Shown: positions 23,349-34,270 of the stretch, one piece after another
Layout: the number at the start of each line of letters is the position of its first letter
How positions within the stretch are numbered: position 1 is the stretch's first letter
Origin: Aralia elata
Taxonomy: Eukaryota > Streptophyta > Magnoliopsida > Apiales > Araliaceae
Length of the DNA stretch: 64,000 nt
NCBI GenBank assembly: GCA_034770075.1
Contig: CM068377.1
Location: 55,608,275 to 55,672,274 of the forward strand
Direction of reading: 5' to 3'
Position numbers and translations under genes: made by a program
Notes under the pieces: generated by a model
Database searches by the model: none
Told to the model about the DNA's origin: nothing
The model's input: the letters and a program-made list of their open reading frames with translations, nothing else

Positions 23349-24478
23349 AATTCCCCCACACTTAGTCTTTACACGTCCTCGTGTAAACTCAAACAAAGGT
23401 TATAATGGAATCATTTGAATTCTATTCAACCAAGCTCCCAAAGGTTCAAATTCAATTAGCATATCCATGAATACTAACACCAATCAACAGAAATTCATTC
23501 TATACATCATCAATCAATTCATAACAATAATCCCATCAGTCCCCACTGAACATCTCTAAATCAAATTGAAACCACATAAGCAGCTCCTATGATTAACACA
23601 GATACTCAACTCAGTTTATATGGAACAACAACCATGCACACTGACTCACAACCAGAACATGTTTTTTTTTCCTGCCATTCATTTTTTCTTCATTCAGGTG
23701 AATGCATTTTATGCTCCATTTCACCTTCCTCATTCTTTTCTCAAGCGAGTGCATTTTATGCTCCATCTCACTTTTCTTCTCACCAACGAGTGCGTTTTAC
23801 GCTCCATCTCATTGCATGTGTTTATGGGTGAGTGCGTTTTACGCTCCATCTCAACCCACCACATGTTTTCCTTTTGAGACAAAATGTTTTTTTTTCCTCA
23901 ATTTTTTTCTTGCTCTCAATTTTTCTAATTTCCAATTCTTGATTTTGTCTTCACATGATCCTAGAAACAAGATAAGCAGTTAAACAGTTCTAAATCATGA
24001 AAGCAGTGCACATAGTCAACTCCACAACTAACCCAGTCAAGTAAACATGTATCTCACATTCAAGTACTCATGCAATACCAACTCAATCTAAATCAGTCAA
24101 CTATGGGTCCTAACTTCATTATCATCTTTTATCAATTAATTCAGCATCAAACAAATTCTATCAATTAGCATCAATTTTCATTCTAAAACCAAAAACCTTT
24201 GAAAACTTGACCAAGCACAAATTTTTCACAAAACAACTCAAAACAACTCAGATTTTCACATTTAAAGCAAACCTACCCTATACTATCCTACCTAAACCCC
24301 TCCCCCACACTCAAACCTTACATTGTCCCCAATGTAAGACAATCATGTAAAGACGAGATAAATAAAAAAAAACAAATAAAGAAATAAAAAGGGATAGAAA
24401 AGCAAATCTGATGTCTTGGGTTGCCTCCCAAGCAGCGCATTTGGTTAACGTCGTTAGCCCGACATCGATTCTCCGCAA
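23349..24478 (-). promoter_or_regulatory. A 3' cassette: two hairpin-plus-purine modules and four RNA hairpins
   Basis: In sense order after the pol stop: hairpin CTTGGG/AGGCAA/CCCAAG (24432-24415); inner module with stem TTACATT/AATGTAA and loop GGGGAC (24337-24318) followed by GAGTGTGGGGG; four iterated hairpins (23857-23826, 23814-23784, 23773-23743, 23725-23697); terminal module with stem TTTACAC/GTGTAAA and loop GAGGAC (23387-23368), followed by GTGTGGGGG and the LTR. Nothing in it looks coding; the frames at 23589-23983 on the other strand are translations of the repeats. Confidence 0.75.
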
Positions 24479-27400
24479 TCACTCATAACTTGGATTCACT
24501 AAGTCTATCATCTCCACACTCTCCATCGAAAATCCTTCACGGAAAGGTTTCAGCCTATGTCCATTGACCTTGAATACTTTCCCTGTCTTTGGATTCTTTA
24601 TATCTATAGCACCATGAGAGAACACATTAATAATAACAAATGGACCTTCCCAACGAGAGCGCAACTTACCTGGAAATAACCTCAGCCGCGAATTGAATAG
24701 GAGAACTTGTTGGCCAACGGTGAAATCTTTCCGCAAAATCTGCTTGTCATGGAAGGCCTTTGTTTTATTCTTGTATAGTCTAGAACTCTCATAAGCTTCA
24801 TTCCTCATCTCTTCCAATTCTTGTAGCTGGAACTTCCGATGCATTCTCGCGTCATCCAAACTCATATTACATTGCTTGATCGCCCAAAAAGCTCTATGCT
24901 CTAATTCCACGGGTAAATGACATGGCTTCCCAAAAATCAATCTGTACGGAGACATACCAATGGGGGTTTTGTATGCAGTTCTATACGCCCACAATGCATC
25001 TTCTAACCGCAGACTCCAATCTTTTCTGCTTGGCTTGACAACCTTCTCCAAAATCGATTTCACTTCACGGTTGGATACTTCAGCCTGACCATTGCTTTGC
25101 GGATGATAAGATGTAGAAATCTTATGCAAAACATTATATTTCCGGAAAAGTGCTGCTAGCATCCTGTTGCAAAAGTGAGTTCCTCTATCGCTGATGATAG
25201 CTCGAGGAGTTCCAAATCTGACAAATATATTAGTTTTGACAAAATCTGCAACAACTTTAGAATCATCAGTCCTGGTGGCTTTAGCTTCCACCCATTTAGA
25301 AACATAGTCAACAGCCAAGAGAATGTAAACATTACCATGAGAAACAGGAAAAGGTCCCATAAAATCAATACCCCAAACATCAAAAATCTCAACAATTAAA
25401 ATGGGAGTTTGTGGCATTTGATTTCTATGTGATATGTTACCTGTTCGTTGACAATTCTCGCATGATTTACAAAATAGATATGAGTCTCTAAAAATTGTTG
25501 GCGAATAAAAACCACTTTCTAAAACTTTATGAGCAGTCCGTTTAGGTCCAAAATGACCTCCACAAGCATAGTAATGGCAAAAATTTAGAATAGACAATGT
25601 TTCGGTATTAGGCACACACCTACGAATTATTTGATCAGCACAAAATTTCCACAGATATGGATCATCCCAAACATAATGTCTAGCATCACTCCTAAGCTTA
25701 TCCTTCTGGTTTTTAGAAAATTCATTGGGAATAAATGCACTTGCCAAATAATTAACAATATTCGCGTACCAAGGCAATTCCTCCTGAATAGAAAAGAGAT
25801 GCTCATCTGGAAAGGAATCATGCAAAGGTAGTGCCTCCTCATCTCTCATCAATCGACTCAAGTGATCTGCTACCAAGTTATCTGCTCCCTTCTTATCCTT
25901 GATTTCCAAGTCAAATTCCTGCAACAGCAGAATCCATCTGATAATCCTGGGTTTAGAGTCCTTCTTGGTTAACAAATACCTGAGAGCTGCATGGTCAGAA
26001 TAAACTACAACTTTAGTGCCAAGTAAATAAGATCGAAATTTATCTAAAGCAAAAACAACAGATAAAAGTTCTTTTTCTGTTGTCGAGTAGTTAATCTGAG
26101 CTGCATTCAATGTTCTAGAGGCATAATAAATGGCATGGACAACTTTGTCAACTCTTTGGCCCAAAACAGCTCCGACTGCATAATTGCTTGCATCACACAT
26201 TATTTCAAAGGGAATATTCCAATTTGGCGGTTGAATCACGGGTGCGGAAGTCAATAGGCTTTTCAACATATCAAATGCCTTCTTGCACGTTTCATCGAAC
26301 TGGAATTCCACATCTTTTTGCAGCAATTTACATAATGGCAGAGCTATTTTGGAGAAGTCTTTGATAAATCGCCGATAGAAACCTGCATGTCCAAGAAAAG
26401 AGCGAATCTCCCGCACACTAGCAGGGTAAGGCAAAGCAGACACAATATCTATCTTAGCTTTATCAACCTCTAAACCTTTAGCTGACACAACATGACCAAG
26501 CACTATACCCTGTTCTACCATAAAGTGACAATTTTCCCAATTAAGAACAAGGTTAGTTTCCAAACATCTATCTAGCACACGCGTTAGATTTTCCAAGCAC
26601 AAATCCAAAGAATCACCATGTACTGTGAAATCATCCATAAAGACCTCGATGCAATTTTCCAAAAGATCAGAAAAAATGCTTATCATGCATCGCTGGAAAG
26701 TACCTGGTGCATTACAAAGTCCAAACAACATCCTCCGGTATGCAAAAGTACCAAATGGACACGTGAATGTGGTCTTTTCCTGGTCTTCGGGTGCAATCAC
26801 GATCTGATTATATCCTGAAAAACCATCTAGAAAGCAATAATAAGTATGCCCCGCTAATCGTTCTAGCATTTGATCAATAAAAGGAAGAGGAAAGTGATCT
26901 TTTCTGGTTACAGCATTTAGTTTCCTGTAGTCAATACACACTCTCCATCCTGTTTGTATCCGTGTGGGCACCAACTCATTATTGTCATTCGTGATGACAG
27001 TTATTCCAGACTTCTTCGGAACTACCTGTACCGGACTCACCCACTAACTGTCGGAGATGGGGTAGATTATGCCTGCATCTAGTAATTTAATCACCTCTTT
27101 CTTGACTACCTCCATCATGGGTGGATTTAATCTTCGCTGTGCTTCTCTCGTGGGCTTTGCTCCGTCATCCAAAAGAATCCTATGCATGCACATCGCGGGG
27201 CTTATACCTTTGATATCTGCTATCGTCCAACCAAACACTGTGACATGGTCTCTTAGAACTCTCAACAATTTCTCTTCCTGCACTTTGGTTAGATTACTAG
27301 CAATAATCACAGGTAAAGTTTCATTTGTTCCTAAATATGCATATTTCAAGTGAACAGGTAAGGGTTTCAATTCTAAGATTGGAGCTTGCTCCACAGATGG

Positions 27401-29884
27401 TAACAATTTTTTATGAGAAATAGGCAATTGAATTGATTGAACTGCATACTTATCTGTGAATTTTGGTAAAGAGTGCAATGCAGCCACAACTTCCTTCAAT
27501 TCTTGATTCTTGTCAAATTCTTCCTCTTTATCCATGTCCAAGTTGTTAGCAATAGCCATCTCCAAGCTTTCCCTGTGGTCTTGTTCAAAAGATCCCTGCA
27601 CTATAGACTCAATGATGTCAATGGCAAAAACATGATCAACATCACTAGGGTACCTCATGGCGTCATATATATTGAACTGAATTTTCTCTCCATCAAATTC
27701 CATGGTCAAGGTCCCATTGTGCACATCGATCATTGTCCTTGCTGTTTTCAAGAATGGCCTTCCTAGCAAGATGTGCGAGGGATTTAGAGATCTATCATCT
27801 TCCATATCCACAATGTAAAAATCTGCAGGAAATATTAACTGATTCACCTGCACTAAGACATCTTCAATTACCCCTTGAGGGTAAGTGTTAGTACGATCAG
27901 CAAGTTGAATGATAACACCAGTTTGTTTCAAAGGTCCTAGATTTAAAGAAGCAAATACAGATAATGGCATGACATTTATTGACGCTCCTAAATCTAACAT
28001 GGCTTTCTCAAATCTGGTATTACCTATTCTGCATGGGATTGTAAACATTCCTGGATCTTTACATTTAGGAGGCATTTTCCTTTGAAGCACTGCTGACACA
28101 TTCTCTCCTACAGTGATTTTTTCATCATCTTTCAATTTTCTTTTGTTAGTACACAATTCTTTCAAAAACTTTGCATACCTGGGCACTTGTTTGATGGCAT
28201 CCAATAAAGGAATATTTACCTCTACCTTCCTGAAGGTTTCCAAAATTTCCCTTTCATTTTCCTCCTTCTTTGAAGTCTTGTGTGTTCTAGGTGGAAACGG
28301 CAACGGTGGAGTCTTAACTGGAGTAGATGGGGTAACAACTTCCCTCGGTGTCTCTATCTCATCACTAGCCTTCTCCTTTTCAATTTCCGTCACTGTTTTG
28401 GGTACTTCCAACTCCTTTCCACTCCTTAGTGTAATCGCACTAGCATTCTCCCTTGGATTGACAACTGTTTGGGAGGGCAACTTTCCTGAACCCTGAGCAT
28501 CCAACCTCCCCACTGTGGTGGCAAGTTGACCTATCTGATTTCTCAAGTCTTGAACAGAATTTTTCGTCTCCTGCTGGAACTGCTGTGTCTGTGTCATGAA
28601 TGCCTTGAACATGTCTTCCAAAGATGTTCCAAGATTTGCAGGAGCTGCCTGTCTAGGTTGATATTGAGGTTGAGTTGGTTGAGAGCCTTGTGGGAACCCT
28701 TGTTGTCTAACCAGATACACACCTTGCGCTGGTGGCCTATTTCCTCCATAACTCAAATTAGGATGATCCCTCCATCCTGGATTGTAAGCATTGGAGTACG
28801 GGTCATACTTCCGCTGTGGTTGTGCCTGATAGTTCCCCATCGCATTAGCTTGCTGTGTTGTGTCTTCCTCTTGCAATGTTGGACAAGAATCGGTACTATG
28901 ACCAGTCATTAAGCAAATCCCACAAACTTTTGCTGCTGGTGTATTTCCTGTAGCCATTTGTTTAACCAGCATAGTTAGATCAGAAATTTGTTGTTCAAGG
29001 TTGCTCGTGGTCATCTCATTCACTCTTGCAGGTGCATGGTTATTCCTTGTCCCATACTGCTGAGAATTAGCAGCCATATTTGCAATTAGAGTCCTTGCAG
29101 CCTCCGGTGTCTTATCCACTAGTGCTCCTCCACTTGCAGCATCGATCATACTCCGATCCATTGGTAATAGTCCCTCATAAAAGTACTGAATCAGGTGTTG
29201 ATCGTCTATTTGATGGGGAGGACAACTGGAACACAATTTTTTAAATCTTTCCCAATACTCATACAGTGTCTCTCCGTTGAACTGTCGAATGGCGCATATC
29301 TCCTTTCTGATGTTGGCAACTCTTGAAGCAGGAAAGTACTTCTCCAAGAACAGCCTTTTCATGTCATTCCATGACTGTATTGACCCTGAAGGAAGATAGT
29401 ACAGCCAGTCCTTCGCTAGATCTCCCAGTGAGAATGGAAATGCCCTTAGCTTGATTTGATCCTCTGTTATTCCATGTGGCTTCATGGTTGAACACACCAC
29501 ATGGAATTCCTTCAAGTGCTTGTATGGATCTTCACCTGTGAGACCACGAAAAGTAGGCAAAAGATGAATTAGTCCCGATTTAAGTTCAAAAGCAGCAGTT
29601 AAAGTAGGATATTCAATGCACAAGGGTTGTTGATTAAGATTGGGAGTGGCTAATTCTTTGAGTGTTCTGTTGTTATTTGGCACCGCCATTTCTTCTTCCT
29701 TCTCTGAATCAGTGGATGATGTATTTGACAGTAACTCAAGTGCTATGTTGAGTCCCGGTGATGGAATTTCGTCTGACTCTGCAGTGATGCCTCGAGCTTG
29801 ACGAGCTTCTTTCCTTAGCCTGCGTGCAGTTTTCTCAATTTCTGGATCAAAATTCAAATCACCGGATTGAGAGGATCGTGTCAT
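24479..29884 (-). pseudogene. gag-pol: A gag-pol polyprotein, interrupted by one in-frame TAG
   Basis: The first frame (29884-27044, 946 residues) holds a retrotransposon gag domain at about residues 110-240, a CCHC zinc knuckle CGICLMTGHSTDSC at 321-334, and an aspartic protease motif DLGAS near 631, with ILLGRPFL downstream. It ends in the RT N-terminus at ISDS. A TAG at 27044-27046 follows, then Trp, and the frame stays open to 24479. The second part has RT catalytic FMDD (about residues 134-137), RNase H (CDASNYAVGAVLG), the integrase zinc head, the WGIDFMGPF, ISDRGTHF and HPQSNGQAEVSNRE catalytic blocks, and a VNGHRLKPF tail. The TAG sits inside a conserved RT block, so inactivation is more likely than programmed readthrough. 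Confidence 0.9.
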
Positions 29885-29954
29885 AAACTACAATAATGAA
29901 CAAAAATAAAATAAAATAAAATAAAATGAAGAATAAATAAAGATAAATAACACT

Positions 29955-29972
29955 TCCCCGGCAACGGCGCCA
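29955..29972 (-). other. A primer binding site (tRNA-Asp)
   Basis: The minus strand reads TGGCGCCGTTGCCGGGGA, complementary to the 3' end of plant tRNA-Asp with CCA. It lies five bases inside the LTR end. This primer type is a hallmark of the Athila lineage. Confidence 0.9.
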
Positions 29973-29977
29973 AAATT

Positions 29978-31373
29978 TGGGAGCTGTCGTTTTACACTCC
30001 AAAATTAATACCTTACTAACACTCTACTAGCACAAAACTTAGTATAATGACAAGCAAGGATCGATCCCACAGAGAAGTGAATTAATCTTTTACTTATTCT
30101 AACATTCCTATTATTTCTATTAATGAGGGGTTTTTGAGTTTGATTCACTAAACTAACAAAAGTAATTAAGAATGATCAATGAATAAAAAGCTTCAGTTCT
30201 TCAGTTCAGTATCACCTTATCACAATTATGGGAAAATCAAGTTTAACAATATTTATCCTTCAATGAGACTAATAACCCTAGATAACCGCAATCGCTAATT
30301 ATCCGCAATTCTCCTTATGTGTAAATCTAATGTGACAATCGCCTCAAGAGACTCTAACTATCATATAACCTAGAACTATCAGTCTAGATTTAATATAACA
30401 GCAGCATAAAGAATAAGAGAATTAGGTTATTCCAAGCAACAATTGCACAATCAGGAATTATTTAACTTGCCTTCTAATAATCTTAATAATATCCAAAAGC
30501 TTGTCCACAATCAGATACTATCAATTGCTACCTATGATCAGACATAATATCGTTTACTTAATACTATATCTTAATCTAGCAGATGGTATCAATCAAATTA
30601 ATTCAATTGGCCAAATCAAATCAAAAGATTAGATAACATATAATCAATTAAAAACAGATTATCAGAATAAATCTCATGCAAGAAGGAATAAATAAATAAA
30701 ACCTGATTAAACCATTAATTATGAAAAAGGTTCAACATCCCTTAGAACTGAAAGTAAGAGTTTAGCCTGACATGCCTTCAATCTCCTCCTATTAGAGTTA
30801 CAATTGTAGTTGCCAAGATACCCCTCTAGAAAAATAGAATAAGATATATATAAGTCCTCAAGTTCCTACTTAGAGTTTCCTTCTTACTATCTGATCATAA
30901 TGAATAGAATCCTCTTCCGAATCAACTTCCTTTTCCTCCTTCAACTGGCCTTTAGTACTCAAAAACGCCAACTAGCGCCGCTAGCGCTGTCCCAAGCGCT
31001 GCTAGCGCTACTATGTAGTGTGCTCAAGTTGTGCCTAGCGCTGATGGCGCTTGGCTTGTGAAGGATTGAGCGCTGTTGGCGCTGTTAGCGCTGCTGGCGC
31101 TGTGTTGGGCGCTGCTGGCGCTGGTGTGCAGTGTCTGGTGGTGTGTGTAGCGCTGCTAGCGCTGCCACTAGCGCTGCTGGCGCTAGCCCTAGTCCTCGAA
31201 TTTACAAAAATGCCACCATGTGTATTTTAAGCTCCAATTTTCCATCTTTTTCCACTTTTGACCTTGAATTCTCCTGAAATCAATAAATAACCTAATAAGT
31301 GCATATACACAATAAAACACGCAATAAACTAGATATAAAGGAATAAAAATAAATGAATAATATGCACTTATCA
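29978..31373 (-). repeat. A 5' LTR
   Basis: Same ends and length as the 3' LTR. The paired GCGC boxes recur at 30975-31190. No gene. Confidence 0.95.
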
Positions 31374-32040
31374 GAGTTTTCGATAGAAATTCTTGGTAAC
31401 AACACGTGCCGAGGCAGGGGCAGTTAAGAATCGTAAAATGGAAGGAAGCTGAGGCTGCACAGAACTTCTCGTCATTGGGCCTCTCCCCAATCCTGACTAT
31501 CACTGCCTCGACATCCAAATGATCCACGTGCATGAGCATATACAAGGATGATATAATGCGGGACAACAGCATATCGGTCAGCAAAAATGATCAAAAGGCC
31601 AAGGAGCCCAACATAGCTGTCGATCATCACAGAGAGCGAAACAGACTGCCTCAACTCAATAAAATGAAGACGACCAAGAACAGGCAGAGTACCAAACCAA
31701 TGTTGAAGTCTAGAAACTACACTTCACGATGAGGCATGATCCAATCAAATGTTGGCAAACAACGACGACTGTCGAATCGTATCATTTGACTAAACAGGGG
31801 TCATTTCTATCTAAACATATGTTGTGCACATACATCTGTCCATAACATATCTGCCAGATCATGCATAACATCTTTTGCATGCATACATGTACGATCAAAA
31901 TGAAAATCTTCAGGGGAAAGTACAGCACGTCGCTTTCAACCTCACAAATGATCAGACCGTGATGGCTTTTGTGGCATGGTACGTGGACGATGTTGGTGGG
32001 AGATCCCGGACAGAAGCCGATCACACAACCCACTTCAAGA
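31374..32040 (+). other. Y1 3' region resumed after A, no gene seen
   Basis: This continues the Y1 internal sequence after the right GAGTT copy. It is colinear with 43692-43020 of Y2 in reverse. Short frames on both strands are broken differently in the two copies. Confidence 0.6.
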
Positions 32041-32720
32041 AATCACTCAAATCAAATCGAGCGACCCCTGGGAAGGGCTGGTATCCAAACAATCAATGAC
32101 CCCTGGGAAGGGCTGGTATCCAAACAATCAATGACCCTGGGAAGGGCTGGTATCCAAACAAGAAGTGAACCTAGGAAGGCATCCAAGAAAATCACAACAA
32201 GGTGGTGAGCACCCTGCGAAGGCATCCAAGCAAATCACCACAAGGTGGTGAGCACCCTGGGAAGGCATCCAAGCAAACCACAACAAGGTGGTGAGCACCC
32301 TGGGAAGGCATCTAAGCAAATCACAACAAGGTGGTGAGCACCCTAGGAAGACATCCAAGCAAACCACAACAAGATGGTGAGTGAACCTGAGAAGGCATCC
32401 AAGCAAATCATAACAAGGTGGTGAGCACCCTGGGAAGACATCCAAGCAAACCACAAGAAGGTGGTGAGTGAACCTGGGAAGGCATCCAAGCAAACCACAA
32501 CAAGGTGGTGAGCACCCTGGGAAGACATCGAAGCAAACCACAACAAGGTGGTGAGTGAACCTGGGAAGGCATCCAAGTAAATCACAATAAGGTGGTGTGA
32601 GAACTTGGGAAGTCATCCAAGCGAACCACAACAAGGTGGTAAACAACCCCTGGGAAGGGCCGATATCCAAAAAAGTGAGCGATCCCTGGGAAGGGCTGAG
32701 ATCCAAGCAAACCACGACAA
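32041..32720 (+). repeat. Y1 tandem array, about 43-bp unit
   Basis: Units read GGGAAGGCATCCAAGCAAA, then CCACAACAAGGTGGTGAGCACCCT (43 bp), with a 44-bp variant ending GTGAGTGAACCT. The edges consist of a shorter variant, GGGAAGGGCTGGTATCCAAA. Variants alternate irregularly. Frames through the array (for example 32128-32766, minus) are a by-product of the repeat. Confidence 0.85.
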
Positions 32721-32998
32721 ATGATGACATCTGTAGAACAGTATCAAAAGACTGTAAAGGGGTCATTTTTCATCAATTTACATTTTAAATGTTGTGTCAC
32801 ATGCATGAATAGATGATAATTTTGTACGTGATCCATGAAATGAAAAAATAATAAATCGAGCAGGTTAGGTGTCAAGGTCCTAGCCTATCAGAGTCAAAAG
32901 CGATGGCTGCCAAGAACGATGTACGAGGACGAACTCCAAGGATGCCTTTCAAGCTAGTCAGGAGAATAACTTCCTTTGATGGCAATACGATGGAATAA
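32721..32998 (+). other. Y1 spacer between the two arrays, no gene seen
   Basis: Unique-looking sequence that is colinear with 42143-42418 of Y2. It shows no motif that I recognise. Confidence 0.5.
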
Positions 32999-34015
32999 GG
33001 TGATTACGAGACGAGCGACCGGATACGAGACCCGGCGCAGACAGGACGATCAACCGGATACGAGACCCGGCGCAGACAAGACAATCATCCGGATACGAGA
33101 CTCGGTGATCACGAGACGGGCCACCGGAAACAAGACCCGGCGCAGACAAGACAATCATCCGGATACGAGACCCGATGATTACGAGACGAGCGACCGGATA
33201 CGAGACCCGGCGAAGACAAGACGATCATCCGGATACGAGACCCGGTGATTACGAGATGAGCGACCGGATACGAGACCCGGTGCAGATCATCCGGATACGA
33301 GACCCGGTGATTACGAGACGAGCGACCGGATACGAGACCCGGCGCAGACAGGACGATCAACTGGATACGAGACCCGGTGATTACAAAACGAGCGACCGGA
33401 TACGAGACCCGGCGTAGACAAGACGATCATCCGGGTACGAGACCCGGTAATCACGAGACGAGCGACCGGATACGAGACCCGGCGCAGATAAGACGATCAT
33501 CCGGATACGAGACCCGATGATCACGAGACGAGCGACCGGATACGAGACCCGGCGCAGACTAGACGATCATCCGGATACGAGACCCGGTGATCACGAGACG
33601 AACGACCGGATATGAGACCCAGCGCAGACCAGGCGATCATCCGGATACGAGACCCGGTGATCATGAGACGAGCAACCGGATACGAGACCCGGCGCAGACA
33701 AGATGATTATCCGGATACGAGACCCGGTGATCACGAGACGAGCGACCGAATACGAGACCCGACGCAGATCAGACGATCATCCGGATACGAGACCCGGTGA
33801 TCACGAGACGAGCGACCGGATACGAGACCCGGCGTAGACAAGACAATCAACCGGATACGAGACCTGGTGATTACGAGGCGAGCGACCGGATACGAGACCC
33901 GGCGTAGACAAGACAATCATCCGGATACGAGACCCGGTGATTACGAACCAAGCAACCGGATACGAGATCCAGTGCAAACGAGACGACTGATCTGATACGA
34001 GATCCGACGGTTGTG
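32999..34015 (+). repeat. Y1 minisatellite, 70-bp unit made of two 35-bp halves, about 14 copies
   Basis: The word CCGGATACGAGACCCGGTGA recurs at 33571, 33641 and 33711, an exact 70-bp period. Each unit has two related halves, one with GACCGGATACGAGACCCGGC then GCAGACAAGACGATC, the other with ATCCGGATACGAGACCCGGT then GATCACGAGACGAGC. The last units are more diverged. Y2 keeps about 4.7 units. Confidence 0.9.
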
Positions 34016-34270
34016 AGACGACGATGATTATAGCAGCGATTGAGTGAAAATGTTGAGATCAATGCTCACAATAAATTTACGATTGCATGATGCATTTACA
34101 CCTCTACAAATGTTTTGCATGCCTTACATCTTGTGTTGCATCATAAGCTATATGTGTTGCATCATGTATGTACTGTCATTCTTATGCTCTGTCATTCATG
34201 CATCGGGTGTCTACTTCTTTATCATGTTCATTTCATTTAACATTTCATAAACATGATAAAGAGGGGCAGC
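34016..34270 (+). other. Y1 end of internal region with polypurine tract
   Basis: A T-rich stretch with repeated CATCATG/CATGCAT-like words is followed by GATAAAGAGGGGCAGC (34255-34270) directly before the LTR start TGTAGACACCC. The purine tract is missing from Y2, where a deletion removed it. Confidence 0.75.

Larger units (their letters stand above)
21953..31373 (-). mobile_element. A: complete, young Athila-type Ty3/gypsy element
   Basis: 9421 bp, minus strand, with 1396-bp LTRs at both ends (21953-23348 and 29978-31373), the 5-bp duplication GAGTT, an Asp-tRNA primer site and one long gag-pol region. I see a single LTR difference by eye (GCAGGATAAAG versus GCAGCATAAAG, near 22380 and 30406), so insertion was very recent. 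It has no env-position frame: the 3' cassette begins directly after pol. Confidence 0.95.

Noticed and set aside
24479..27040. The second A frame as a separate pol gene with its own start
   Set aside because: The frame is continuous with the upstream frame apart from the TAG, and the apparent start is a GTG inside a conserved RT block.
32128..32766. A 212-codon minus-strand frame (and a 183-codon twin at 42376-42927)
   Set aside because: It is the translation of the 43-bp tandem repeat, with periodic amino acids. The two copies differ by reshuffled repeat units rather than by synonymous change.
32976..33417. Arg/Asp-rich frames with repeated YETRRRQDD and IRDP words
   Set aside because: They are direct translations of the 70-bp minisatellite, open in several frames at once.
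32999..34015. Possible CRISPR-like array because of the regular 70-bp repeats
   Set aside because: Repeats are contiguous without unique spacers, lie inside a plant retrotransposon, and have no cas genes nearby.
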